From contig PTEX01000235.1 of assembly GCA_003342815.1 (NCBI GenBank), forward strand, positions 1,123,886-1,187,885: a stretch of DNA of 64,000 nucleotides, given 5' to 3'. The notes below the pieces were generated by a model. That model was given only the letters and a program-made list of their open reading frames with translations. It was not told the origin of the DNA and did not search any database. Position numbers and translations under genes: made by a program. Positions 12,734-25,109 of this stretch are shown in pieces (the stretch's first letter is position 1; the number at the start of each line of letters is the position of its first letter). Source of the stretch: Eudromia elegans. Taxonomy: Eukaryota > Chordata > Aves > Tinamiformes > Tinamidae.

Positions 12734-13380
12734 CTAAAATGCCTGTACACCAATGCACGAAGCATGAGGAATAAGCAAGATGAACTGGAGATCTGTGTGC
12801 GGACTGAGCATCACGATCTCATTGGAATCACAGAAATGTGGTGGGATGGCTCACACGACTGGAGTGCTGTCATGGAGGGCTACGTGCTCTTTAGGAAGGA
12901 CAGACTGGGAAGGCAAGGTTGTGGAGATGCGCTGTATATGAGAGAGCAACTGGAATGTATGGAGCTCAACTTGGGAGTAGATGATGAGTGAGTTGAGAGC
13001 CTGTGGGTGAGAGTTAAAGGGCTAGTGTGGGAGACACTGTGGTGGGTGTCTGCTACAGGCTGCCTGACCAGGATGAGGAAGTTGATGAGGCCTTCTACAG
13101 ACAAGAGGAAGTTACCTCAAGGTCACAGGCCCTGGTTCTCATGGGGGACTTTAACTTTCCTGATATCTGCTGGAAAGATAACACTGCGAGACTCAAATGG
13201 TCCTGGAGGTTTCTGCAGTGTGTGGAAGTCAACGTTTTGACGCAGATTGTGGAGGAACTGACGAGGAGAGGTGCGCTACTGGACCTCATACTAACAAACA
13301 GTGAGGGTCTCGTTGAAGATGTGAAGGTGAGGGGCAGCCTTGGCTACAGTGATCATGAATTAGTGGAGTCAGGATCCAAC
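12734..13380 (+). pseudogene. CR1 ORF2 apurinic-like endonuclease domain
   Basis: Translation gives LKCLYTNARSMRNKQDELE at the start, ITEMWWDGS (the conserved Glu of the exonuclease-endonuclease-phosphatase family), GDFNFPDICW at 13144-13173 (the GDxN metal/catalytic block), LLDLILTN, and SDHELVE from 13348 (the SDH block with the catalytic His). These are the standard APE-type endonuclease motifs of CR1, Jockey and L1-like LINEs. The domain is broken by the TGA at 12989 and by a +1-type frameshift near 13021, just before VGVCYRLPDQDEEV. The motif residues themselves remain. Confidence 0.93.
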
Positions 13381-13939
13381 GAGGAAGAGGCAGGGCTGTA
13401 AGTAGCCTTGCAACTTTTCAAGAGGGCCGACTTTCACCTCCTTAGAGACCTCCTTGGAAAGATCTCATGGGCTAGGGCTCTAGAGGGAAGAGGGGCCCAG
13501 GAGAGCTGGTTGGTTTTCAAGCAGCACTTCCTCCATGCCCAGCAACAGTGCATCCCTATATGTAAGAAGTCAGGTAGAAGGGGCAGGAGACCTGTGTGGA
13601 TGTGCAAGGAGCTTTTGGCATTGCTCAAGCAGAAAGCAGCAGTATACAAAATGTGGAAAGAAGGACAGGCCTCTTGGGAGAATTACAGGAATGTCATCAG
13701 GGTTTGCAGAGATGCGACCAGGAAAGTGAAGGCGCGTTTGGAATGTAACCTGGCGAGGGATGTTAAGAACAACAAGAAAAACTTTTTCAAATATATTAAC
13801 AATAAAAGGAAGGTGAGGGAAAACATGGGTCCACTGGTGAACAGGGTGGGTGCCCTGTAAACATAGAAAAAGCAGAATTGCTGAATGGCTTCTTTGCTTT
13901 GGTGTTTACCAAGGGCAGCCCTTTAGAAACCAAGCTCTA

Positions 13940-14820
13940 AGGACAAGAGAAGAGGACTGGAGAGAGGAAGACTTGCCCTGGGTAGAGGAAGATTTTGTTA
14001 AAGAGCTTCTGTGGAAACTCAATGCCCACAAGTCCATGGGCCCTGATGGGATGCACCCCAGAGTGTTGCGTGATCTGGCTGATGTTGTAGCTAAGCCACT
14101 CTCCATTGTCTTTGAAAGGTCCTGGAGAGCAGGGGAGGTGCTGGAGGACTGGAAGAAAGCCAATGTCACCTGGGTCTTCACAAAAGGCAAGAAGGAGGAC
14201 CCGAGCAACTACAGGCTGGTGAGCCTGACCTCCATTCCTGGAAAAGTGATGGAGCAGCTCATCCTGGCTGCTGTCTTCAGGCACATAGAGGAGAAGAAGG
14301 TACTCAGGAGTAGCCAGCATGTGTTCACCAAGGGGAAATCATGCTTGACTAACCTGATAGCCTTCTATGATGGTGTGACTGGCTGGATAGATGAGGGCAG
14401 AGCAGTGGATGTCATCTATCTGGACTTCAGCAAACCTTTTGGCACTGTCCCTCACAGAATCCTCCTGGGCAAGCTCCAGATGAGTGGGTTAGATGGGTGG
14501 ACAGCGAGGTGGATTAGGAATTGGCTGAATGACAGGGCCCAGAGAGTAGTAATCAGTGGTGTAGAGTCCAGCTGGAGGCCTGTGGTTAGTGGTGTCCCCC
14601 AGGGGTCAGTCGTCGGTCTGGTCCTGTTCAATTTATTCATTAAGGACCTGGATGAAGGGATGGAGTGCTCCCTCAGCAAGTTTGCTGATGATACCAAACT
14701 GGGAGGAGCAGCTGATAGCCCTGAGGGCTGCGCTGCCATCCAGAGAGACCTGCACAGATTGGACAACTGGATGATGAGAAACCTCATTAAGTTCAACAAG
14801 GGTAAGTGCAGGGTCCTGCA
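13940..14820 (+). pseudogene. CR1 ORF2 reverse-transcriptase core
   Basis: The open frame contains [64 protein letters not shown] (motif A, first Asp retained), [18 protein letters not shown] (motif B) and [10 protein letters not shown] (motif C, FADD at 14681-14692). The catalytic Asp residues of motifs A and C are intact. In motif A the usual AFD is PFG, and in motif B the usual LGP is VGL, which is consistent with neutral decay. The core is continuous in one frame but is preceded by frameshifts near 13860 and 13940. Confidence 0.95.
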
Positions 14821-15484
14821 CCTGGGGAGGAATAACCCCAGACACCCGTACCGGCAGGGGAATGACCTCCTAGAGAGCAGCCCTGCAGAGAGGGACCTGG
14901 ATGTCATGGTGGACGACAGGTTGACCATGAGGCAGCAGTGTGCCCTTGTGGCCAAGAAGGCCAAAGGGATCTTGGGATGCATTAAGCAGAGCGTCTCCAG
15001 CAAGTCGAGGGAGGTGATTCTGCTCCTCTACTCAGCCCTGGTGAGGCCGCACCTCGAGTACTGTGTGCAGTTCTGGGCTCCCCAGTGCAGGAGGGATGTG
15101 GAGCTGCTAGAGAGAGTCCAGCACAGGACTACGAAGATGATTAAGGGCCTGGAACATCTGCCCTATGAGCAAAGGCTGAGAGGGCTGGGCCTGTTCAACC
15201 TGGAGAAGAGAAGACTGAGAGGGGACCTCATCAGTTCCTGTAAGTATCTCAAGGGAGGCAGTAAAGATGATGGGGCCAGCCTCTTCTCAGTGGTAGCCAG
15301 CGACAGGACTAGAGGAAACGGCTGCAAATTGAAGCTCCAAAAGTTCCACAGGAACTTGAGGAAGAACTTCTTAACAGTGAGGTTGACAGAGCACTAGAAC
15401 AGGTTGCCAAGAGAGGTGGTGGAATCTCCTTCTCTGAAGATCTTCCAAACCCACCTGGACACCACCCTGTGCCACATGCTCTAG

Positions 15485-15564
15485 GAGACCCTGTGTGTGC
15501 AGGGAGTTGGGACTAGATGACCTCTAGAGGTCCCTTCCAACCTTAAGCATTCTATGATTCTATG
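15485..15564 (+). other. CR1 3' UTR with hairpin and octamer tail
   Basis: After the ORF2 stop there are 80 bases. They include a perfect 14-base palindrome GACCTCTAGAGGTC (15519-15532), CCCTTCCAACC, and two copies of ATTCTATG (15549-15564) at the very 3' end. The conserved stem plus short 3' octamer repeats are the CR1 signature believed to be recognised by its own reverse transcriptase. The same end, inverted, is found at 7478-7530. Confidence 0.92.
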
Positions 15565-17869
15565 AATAGTTGGGAATATTTTACACGTAAAGGAGCAGTT
15601 ATTTCTGCAAATAGAATTTATAAAATAATCACCATCTTTTTTTCCTACCAATTTCACATTAAGGCTGTGGGCCAAAAAGCCAAGTCAAATTATTTATAAC
15701 CAGTTTGTGTGCTCCGCCTGAGAATCACAATTCAAAAATATGGAATCCTCTTTGCTCCTTTTAGTTTAAAACAGACTTCCACAGAAAACAAAAAAATATA
15801 AGTGGACATAGAACAAAATTTATGTGTTTATAGTTTAAATGTCACAGTAAAATTTATCTATATTTATATACCATGCTTTGCCTCTTGAAACAATAGAGGA
15901 CAGCCATATTTCCTCAGATAGATATGCGAGGTTCTGTTGCTCCTTTTCAGGAGCAGGTGTAACAGGTGGGAAAGGAATTGTCTGAAGAATCAATTTGGGG
16001 TTATGAACGCTACATCAAAAGTAAATGTTTCTTGGTTAGAAGAAAAGATCAGTAATCTGCATGGATGGATGGTACTTTCTTAAATCAGAGTTCTATTTAA
16101 CTATTTGATAGCATTATCTCCTGGTGATGTGTTTTCTGGGACTAATAGCTTAAAAAGCACAGATCTTTCTTTCTAGAAATAGCAATAACAATTCTATAAA
16201 TTTAGTTGTAGTATCTGGCCTGCCTCATTTCCATGCTAAGACAGTTTTCTTAAGCCATTCAACATTTAGCTGCACAACTACTGCTTGAGTTACTAGAGGA
16301 ATTTTCCCTGTGAGCATTCACCCCAGGACTGCTCTGAAAGGCAATGTGGATGAGACTACATACTGCACATTTATCCAAATTTATCCTAGTTCAGTTTTTA
16401 CTGTTGCAAGTCCTTATGCAAATATCAGGTCTTGTAACACATGTCTTTTATTGCACAAATACAATTATTTATTGCACAATACAAAAATGCTTCTCTAGTC
16501 AGCCAGCACATTAAAATAACCAGAATTCTTTTAATATTCCCAAAACATAGTTATGAGGTTTACTGGATGTGGCCAGGCAATAAGCAAGGAATTGGAAATC
16601 TTCTATCAATAAAGCAAATGAAAAGGGGCAGACAAATTTCTGTAATCCCAATTAGCTCATTAAGAGTCTATCACCATGGATACAAATACTTAGGTTGTAT
16701 TTTACATGCAATCTTCTTTCACATATTTTCACTTTTTTTTTGTCATTTGTAGCTATTACAACAACTTTTATACTTTAACTATTTTTGATTTGAAAATATT
16801 TTCTTTTGTTTTTTTTTTCAAGATCTGCTACCTTGTTACTTCATCTGATGTCCTTATTCACTTTTTCCAAACCACTAATGATTTTATTGACTTATATTGT
16901 TGCACTCTGCTGGCACAAAAACTTTTCTATAAATCACCTTATTCTTTTTACCACATTCTAATTTAACTACATTTTAATTAAGAATAGAAGGAAAAACAGA
17001 ACTACAAATTGTTTATGTATAGCCTTGAAGATGATCTTTATTCTGATGTCTGTTCCTTTAGTAATCATTCTTAATACATTTGCCATTTTGACCACTTCTC
17101 ATAATTTGGATGATATTTTCATAAAACTGTATAAATTCACTTTCCTGAACACTAATAACTTACTTAGATTCTCTCATTCTTTACACAGAGGTTGCATTTG
17201 CCTCTGCTCATTATACTATATTTATCCCTATTGAATTTCATCTATTATTTCTTGAGTACTGTAAACTTCTGTAAATTTAACAGACAGAATTTGCTTTTAT
17301 TCCCCTGAATAATTTTCTGTCAGTAAACTTATTCATAGAACTAATCACTTCTTTTCTAAATCACTTTGAGTATGTAGAATGTATGAGAAGGAGCTAATAT
17401 GAGCTATGCAATAGCTTTTAAAAAAAACCCAGCTAGCCTTGTCTTCTCTAGTGTTTTTTTTTTATCTGTGCAGACATTTCATCATTCAAGCAATGTGAAG
17501 AGACAAAGGTTAATTTTTAATGCAGTGGGGTTGTGAGGTGGTTCAGTCAGAATGAATATATGCAAAAAGCCTTCCAGCATTTCTGATGGAAATAGTTGCT
17601 CATTAAAGTTAAATCTGCTGGGATTAGTAGCCCCAGACTCCTAGATAAGTGACCTTATTGTTATAATACTGTGGCTTCTTTCCATTTAATATACATATTG
17701 TTGTATATACATGTAATATATATATGTTTTTTAATATGTCCCTTCTTAATGTCATGCCTAAAAAATGTTTTCTTTTTCTTAAAATCATAGATAAAGCATT
17801 ACCTCTGAGAGAAGTGCAGTATGCTAGTATGACATGCTTACTAATACCAGTATGACCTCTGGCAAAGAT

Positions 17870-17940
17870 CCCTTCCCTTCCCTTCCCTTCCCTTCCCTTC
17901 CCTTCCCTTCCCTTCCCTTCCCTTCCCTTCCCTTCCCTTT
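17870..17940. repeat. (CCCTT)n pentanucleotide microsatellite, about 14 copies
   Basis: Perfect CCCTT/TTCCC units cover about 70 bases (AAGGG on the complementary strand), ending in TTTTTG. The strand asymmetry is complete: pyrimidines only on plus, purines only on minus. A run of this length is expected to be polymorphic and error-prone in sequencing. The purine strand has GGG in every unit, so G-rich secondary structure is possible. Confidence 0.96.
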
Positions 17941-20879
17941 TTGATTTATGATTGCTGTTTCTTTTTTGGGGGGAGGGTTATTTATTAATTTCTTTATCTA
18001 TTTATTTATTTAGAAAATTAACAGAACTTCCAAATAAATGCCTATTTCTTTGTGGTTGTTCCTGAATTAAGGATCATGACCTTGGACGTGTCAGTAGTTA
18101 TACGTAGAGTCCCTGCAAAAGAAATGTTGAAAAATTAAGCAAAATGCAGACAAAGCACTGAAGGCAAGCAGAAGAAAAGTGTTCAGGAGCTGCTCCTTAA
18201 CACAGTCTCATTCCTGATACATTTAAGTATTAATTACTTTAAAGAATCAAGGAGAATTCTGTTAACAGAAAGATAGGCATGAACACATCCATATCCTCTC
18301 TGATCTTAGGCATATTTAGCTGGTGTAAATTATATATTTTCCTTTCCTTTTGCCCTTTGTTTAATTAATAATTGGCTTTTTATTTGGAAGCAGCATGTGA
18401 ATATTTTTATTGTACGTGTATATCCTTAGCTGTCCCTATATCTCTAAGAAAAGTAATACAAACACGTGAGGGAATAGCAATTTTTATGAGAAGAAAAAAA
18501 AATTGATCATATAGTTTGTTCTAATAGTTTGTTCTAATGTAATGGCAATTCAAGGTGGTATTAAAGTAACTCTATGGAGAACTTTTCAATCTGAACTTTA
18601 TATGAAATTTTATGTTTTATATTTTTGAATAGAACTTACTGAAATATCATCTTCAAGATTATCTCTTTCTATTTCCAAATCAGTTAAAATCCTGTATTGT
18701 AATTTCCGTTCCAGATATATTTCTCATTTACATTAAAATTTTTATATTTTATATTTTGTTCTTCACAGGGAAACTATAAAAAGTTCTCTAACTATAAGTT
18801 ACAGAATTCTACTTCAGTTAATCTGAGTAAGTGGTAGAGGAAGAGCTATCCCCTTTCTAAAATAGTGTACTGGTAGGGATGAATTATTAATTTCATTCTA
18901 ATATGAATTGTAAAATGAACAGACAACTATTACTTAATTTGTTTAGCTTAAGCTTAGCTTTTTATGATTGTGTAATGTCTATTGCTGAAATTGCTTTGAT
19001 GTGTTTGTAAGTGATGGGTATTAATAAACAGTAGGGTTTTTTTGTAGAATGAACTGTCAGTGACCCTAAAATAAAAACATAGTGCAGAGCTGTGCAGGTG
19101 GGGGATGAGAGCAGAGGCCTTGGCAGTGTTGGCACAGGATGAAAACAGTGCCAAGGCTTTAAGCAAATCATAAGTGATAAACTACTGGTATTTAAAACAA
19201 ATTTGAAAGTTGGGTAAAAAAAATATTTTAAGGAAAAATAAGGAGAACAAGGAATAACATACATAAAAATATACTATATATAACAAAATTGGATGAAACA
19301 TGAAGAAATAAGAGCAGCAAAAGGACCTGTGAATAAATGAGAAGAAACTCCCATAATCATCATATATCTGGTAAACGACTTGGGTTACCGATGACTCACT
19401 TTATAATCATACAACCTGCTTCTAGGAAAAAGTAACACTTTAGGATTCAGAGAAGCACTAGGCGATTGAGTATAACCCCAGAACCAGGATTCAAATCTAG
19501 AATTTTTGTGTATATCACTTTTAACTGTTTTACTAAAGACATTTTTCTCTGTAATAACTACCTGATTTGAATTACAAATATTAGTATCACTGTAACTATT
19601 TTTTAAATAGGTTGGCTCTACTTTCAAGAAATTCTTGGCTTCATATAAGTGTTACTATAGCCTGTGGGAACTACAGAGAGTTACTATACAATGCCTCACC
19701 TTAGAGGCTTGGTTTTAATCTGGATGCAACATCTGCAAATAATTATGGACTTGATTTTAGAGGCAGACAAATGGGACCTTAAAAATTTGGTGTATTATAT
19801 TCCTATTGTATTTCTAAAAAAAAAAAAGAAAAAGGTATTTGAAAATAGTGCTCCTAATTTTTGCAGTGGAGCAAGATGGTGTGAAGTAGACTTGCATCAG
19901 TGGAGAAAATTTTTTCACAGAAAAGGGAAGATACTGGAAAACTTTTAGAAATTAATTTAATAAAAGTCATGCTTTGGGGAAATACACTGGGTTGTTGCCT
20001 TGCTCATCAAGAGAGATTTCTCTCAGGAACAGGACCTAATGAGTAGAAAAGTTTGGAGGAGAATAAGGAATCATTCCTGTTATAATGGCTCTTCCATCAA
20101 ATAGTTCAGAGATGGCTGCAGTCAACAGAAATGTGCTGAGGCCTAATTTCTCTGTGTAATTTTCTGGTAGATCTTAATTCTTGCAATAATGCAAATAATA
20201 AACTGATATTTTGCCCATCTGCTCCTGGACGATGGCATTAAAGGGCAGTCAGGCATTAGCGTAAAAACTAGAAAGGGAAAAGAAAAACAACAAAACAAAA
20301 CGAAACTCTCTTTTTGTTGATTTCTCTGTCTACTTCTTTGAGACACTAGGACACTGTGGGTAACAAGACAGGTTGTTACTGAAGTTGAAGAGGATCTGCT
20401 TTGTGCTATGTATTTCAACATGACTTGGAAAAATTGAGCTTCAGCCAGAAGAGAAGTGTGGTTGCCATAGAAATGTGATACATATTTAACACCATTGGAT
20501 TTTTTTTCTATTTACCTATAGGTTCCCACTGTCTAGATATTCTGATACCGTTGGAGAAGATAAGAGGAATTCAGTTTGAGATATCTATTCTGGATCTATG
20601 CTTTGTTTTTAAGACCATTAGTTGTTAGATAGGCACTCACCATCCCATACAGGCCAGTTCTGCCGAGGATTTCAAGATGGCGAAGACTTAAAATGTATAT
20701 CGACCTTGGTAACAATACAGTTTGAAAGGTAGTATTGTCTAGCAGCTATAGAAAGACTGTCTTAAGGGCAATCAAGAATAATTGCAATAGAATTTTGTGC
20801 ATCTCTAAATATATGTGTAAAAATGAGTCCATCAAACATATAACCCATAACGTAGGAGAAATATTTACAATTATTTGAT

Positions 20880-20962
20880 TAGGATGACAGGGAAGAAAAA
20901 GGAAAGGAAAACAAAATGAAAAAGAGAGGAAAGGATTAACAAAGAAAAAAAGGAAAATGGGA
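20880..20962. repeat. Purine-rich (GGAAA-like) low-complexity tract
   Basis: An A/G-dominated stretch with irregular GGAAA, GAAAAAG and GAGAGG units and only a few pyrimidines. It is low-complexity and has no coding interpretation. Confidence 0.7.
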
Positions 20963-22843
20963 TCATGAGGCTCTCACAAATTAAAAAATTAAGATTGCAA
21001 GAAAAAGAGATTTTTGCTCCAGCTGTAGTTTTTCCACCACATAATCACAGAAATCACTCCTGAAATGGAAATAAAAATGCAAGTAGAAGAACCTTCACAT
21101 CCCTGTCATCATCAGCTTCATCAGAGGGCAATATTATCATCTTGAATTCTTGCAGGACAACTGGGCTCCGTGATGGTGGTGGGGAGAAATGTCAGCAGCA
21201 ACATCTCTGACCCAAGCTTCCTGATGTGGTTTCTTAATTTCCCAAGTGCTTCACAATATTGAGTCAGTAATTCAGTTTTAGTCTAATCCTCATCACTATA
21301 TTTGTGTGCCACCTTTATATATTAATTATTTTGTCTGTCTCCTCTCTTTAGTAATGAGAAAACATCTGAAGGACATCTGTAAAGAAGATATTAAATTAGC
21401 GTCATTTATCACAATATGCTGTTCCGGGCTTCACTGCTTAGAACTAAAGCTCTTCACCTGTTTTCTGCAAACCTTTATGTCCTGTGTGCTCCAACAAGGG
21501 GAAAAAAAAAGGAATTGGTTTTCTTTTGTTACCTATTCAAATTATTAAAGGAAACATGGGCAAACTGTGAGTCACACTGTGACATGAACAGAGAGAAAAC
21601 TACTTGAAAAGAATTCACTTATAATGGAATTAAGTCACCTGAGATGAAAAAAAAAGCCCTAATGTACTTCAGAGTATTTCTAAGGCGTTATATTCTATTG
21701 ATAGTGAAGAACAAATCAAGCTATGGTACAAAGAAGATTTGTATACAGCAACTGTTCAGAAAAGACATTTTGCATTACACTTTCCTCCACCTTCTAATAT
21801 CCTCTTTTTATTTTTTCCACAGTAGAAATTTTAATGCACAAGGTTTTGAATGTTGCCTTCTTGGTGATAATTTCTTCTTTCGATTAAAGTCTTGATGGTA
21901 GAGAACTGGCCAGATCTGGGAAGAGATGTCTGAGATTTCGTTTGAAATCTCCCAATTTTAGTAAAATTCTGCAGTGTCTTAATCATTGCAACATGTCAAT
22001 AGATGGGAACCTTTCAAGTTTGTGTCAATGTGATTAAAAAGCACTGTAAGTACGTTCAGAAATTCCATGGAGGATTTAAATTGATACTGACTTGTGCTCC
22101 CAGTGCATTTCTGTCATCACTCTACCCAGGACAGAGGAACAAATTGCTTAATAAGATTTCTATTACAATGAAATAGAATGTAAATAAAAGTCTTAATTTT
22201 TTCATTTTTTCTAAGAAGTTCTATTACCCTGATTGCAGTTAACAGCTCAAGTAGAGTATATTCCTATCACATTTAGGAGCCAATATCAAAAATGGTCTGT
22301 TCCTCTATAGGTAGAAAAGATCTGTGAGATGTAAAAAATTGCATTTATCTGAAAAGAAGAGAATGCGTTTGTCATATCAAAAGGTGTTACAAGTAAGGCA
22401 CAGGAATTGTGAGTAATAGAAAACTACCTTGTACACTAGAGAAAACACTATTAGTAATTTCAATGTGGTGTAAATAGACACAATTGTTTCACTTTTAGCC
22501 ATAAACAATTGATATAAACATTTTATTAAAATATTTATTTTTATTTAATTTAATTTTATTTTAAAAACAACACAAATTCATAATATTGTGTTTTTCCTCT
22601 TCTGTCCAAGTATAAGATGTGCCTCCATCTGTCATTTTGGATGAAAAAATAGAGATAGCATTTATACTCATAACAAGATTTGAGAGTAAAAGTAACTCAA
22701 CAACACAAAGGGACCTTTGTTGTAGATAAACAGCTATGACACTTGGGTGGAGGAGCTGAGTGGAAAAACTGAGTAAACCCTGGCTTTCTGAATCAAATGC
22801 GGTAAATATTTCTTCACGAGTTTATCAAAAGAGTGTGCAGGAA

Positions 22844-22895
22844 GGGGAAGTGTGTATGTGGCTTCATGAGGGGAAGTGTGTATGTGGCTCAGCCC
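22844..22895 (+). repeat. 26-base tandem duplication
   Basis: The motif GGGGAAGTGTGTATGTGGCT occurs at 22844 and again 26 bases later at 22870, with near-identical sequence between. It is a local two-copy tandem duplication, and the overlapping open frame (22760-22984) therefore repeats its residues. Confidence 0.88.
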
Positions 22896-24036
22896 ATGGT
22901 GATGAGCATATTATAGAGACCAGTAATGGGAATCACACTGGTATTGTCATTGAACAGTATATGGCAATTGCTGTGTTTTGCTAAATGTATACACTGTGAT
23001 TTCAGCATATTACTATATCATCTTGCTGAATCAAAAGTTCCATGAAACATCAAATCTCTTCAGAGCAAACTTCTACATTAAAGATTTTAATCTCCATGGG
23101 TTCCCATATATGTTATCTAAAACCTACTCAATTGACTGTGACACCAACCAAGCACATAATCTCAAAGATTAGAAAACACAAAGAGTAGTTTCTTATTATT
23201 CATATCAGCCTCAAGTAACACAGCACAGTTCCCATCACCATAGATGCAATCAGTTCTGATGTAACCATCCTTCTCCAGTGCTACTAGCACTTGTCATGGT
23301 TACAATTAAGGTAATTGTTTTTCAGGCTCCCTCCTGATGAATTTGACACAACAGTGATAGCTCTAAAATATAGTCAGCTTCTAAAATGCCTCCTAGTATG
23401 TGTGAAAAACTACCTTCTCAAGAAAAGAGAATATCCTCTTTAATTCTTAGTCCTTCATCTGAGACCTGTATCTGTGAATTGTTTGAGAAAAGTACTTCTT
23501 TTAAGTACATTAGAGAAAGTCAGTCACAATCTACTTTATCACTTGGCTTCATAACGTCACAAACACTTAGGCAACTCACATTAGTGAAAATCTGGGTAAA
23601 GCTAGGTGTTTGAATGCTTTTGGGAATTGCAGCCCTGTTTATTAGCCTAAAAATAAAATGATGATATAATAATGCAATGAAATGCAAAGACTTTCCATTA
23701 TTAACTCTAGCAAGCTCTCACTAGGCTCACAATCTTTGAGAGTTTTAAAAAGCAGATGTTTGCAGTTGCATTTTTCTACTGCCTCTTGCAGTTTTGTTAA
23801 AATACAGATTCCAATTGAATAATTCAAGGATGGTGTTATTTGAGAACTATTTGATGAAATCCTTAAGGAATTTGCATATATTTGATCTCGGGTTGGATTA
23901 ACACTAAAAATTTAAAGTAATCAATATACACTTCATTGAGAAAATAGAGAATAGGGGAAAGGACAGCAAGATAAGAAAAACAACAAAGCCTCTTTTGTGT
24001 TTATTTTTGTGTCTATACTTTCACCATTACACTCTC

Positions 24037-24057
24037 AAAAAAAAAAAAAAAAAAAAA
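24037..24057. repeat. Poly-A homopolymer (A21)
   Basis: Twenty-one consecutive A residues. On the minus strand this gives a run of Phe at the end of an otherwise unremarkable hydrophobic open frame. Confidence 0.9.
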
Positions 24058-25050
24058 GCAGAGCTATAGAAAGCAAAAAGATGACTAAAAAGAAAACTAT
24101 TGCTAAAGTAAAACATGTCCCTAAAATTATGAATACATACCAAGAATGAAAATCTAATTCTTTCAAAAACAATGGAATAACTTCAAAATATTCATATTTC
24201 CTTCTGGTTTTCTTTTTCAAAAAGATATATATAAGCTTTTTGGAAAATCTATTAATCAGTACACATTGCTGGATATTTTTATCTCCATTCTCTACTACCT
24301 TAAGCCCAATGCCCACTTTTTGATGAAGAAAATGTCCAGTAAAATGGCAAATACTGTCTTATCGTGTCTCCCACTAGTAACAGTACACACACTAAGATCT
24401 TTGTCCATGACTCCCTCTCAGAGTGTCTTGTTGAGAAACAAAACTAGAGGTTTTGCATTACATTAATCACCACAAATTCTTGAGGGGCATCCTGTGGGAA
24501 TACCTGTGTCTGGCAGAAGCTGTGATCAATGTTCATATTGATACAAAACTGTGAGGATGAAGGAAATAAGAAATAAGAACAGTCAGTGAACTTCTGGGTT
24601 CAGTTTAAAGAGGAATCCAAGTCTCCCAACACTTTCCCATTTCTTAATGGGAAAAAAAAAAAGTGCTTATTGATTTCATATAGCAGTTTCTTGAGCATCT
24701 CTAAGAACTTTCCCCCAAGATATTGTAGAAACAGAAATTTTTGTCATCTCTGAGCTGTCTCACTTTCTAGCACTATGCTTTACACTATTCTGCTGTTTCT
24801 GAATATTTCAAGAGCAAAATTTAACAATTTTTCAAGTTTCATTTGGTAATCATTCTATACTTTCAAGTACTGATGAATTCTTGTTTAACCTCACAGTATG
24901 AAATAATTTACCCACACTCTTTCTTTCTTACAGCTTTCTATTATCACATATCCCTAAAAATGTCGCAAGAAAAATGTATTAGGGAAAAAAAAAATTATGG
25001 GAGCATTGCAATCAGTATTCACTCATATAGGTAGAAGAATGTGCCCCAGA

Positions 25051-25109
25051 AAANAAAAAAAAAAAAAAGAAAAAAAAGAAAGAAAAAAAGAGAAAGAAAA
25101 AAAGAAGAA
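25051..25109. repeat. A-rich (AAAG-like) tract with an undetermined base
   Basis: A-rich sequence with interspersed G, containing one N at 25054. The open frame across it (Lys/Glu-rich) is an artefact of the repeat. The N probably reflects homopolymer uncertainty in the assembly. Confidence 0.88.

Larger units (their letters stand above)
12602..15484 (+). pseudogene. CR1 ORF2 relic (endonuclease + reverse transcriptase)
   Basis: ORF2 of CR1 nicks target DNA and copies the element RNA by target-primed reverse transcription. It can be followed across three frames: 12602 to about 13020, about 13021-13860, about 13860-13940, then about 13940-15484. In-frame stops are TGA at 12989-12991, TAA at 13399-13401 and TAG at 15395-15397. 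The last stop falls where Trp is expected in EH(W)NRLPREVV, and the frame then reopens to a natural stop at 15482-15484. The N-terminal APE-type endonuclease, a basic linker (for example KYINNKRK) and the RT domain are all present. The 515-codon open stretch from 13850 is RT plus the C-terminal domain, apart from its first roughly 30 codons, which are out of frame. The number of indels and stops indicates a long-inactive copy. Confidence 0.95.
12012..15564 (+). mobile_element. CR1 LINE retrotransposon, long copy (about 3.5 kb), inactive
   Basis: This is the best-supported element in the window. In order it has an ORF1 relic with an esterase-like (SGNH hydrolase) fold (12050-12566), ORF2 with endonuclease (12734-13380), linker (13408-13860) and reverse transcriptase plus C-terminal domain (13940-15484), then a short 3' UTR ending in two ATTCTATG octamers (15549-15564) with no poly-A tail. 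The body is clearly richer in G and C than its AT-rich flanks. The 5' boundary is uncertain: homology becomes recognisable near 12012-12050, so the 5' UTR and ORF1 N-terminus are missing or too diverged to see. CR1 copies usually lack target-site duplications, and none is evident. ORF2 is spread over three reading frames with three in-frame stops, so the element cannot retrotranspose autonomously. Confidence 0.96.

Noticed and set aside
13906..15003. Long minus-strand open frames (up to 183 codons) inside the CR1
   Set aside because: Antisense shadows of the CR1 ORF2 reading frame. The plus-strand frame carries all RT motifs.
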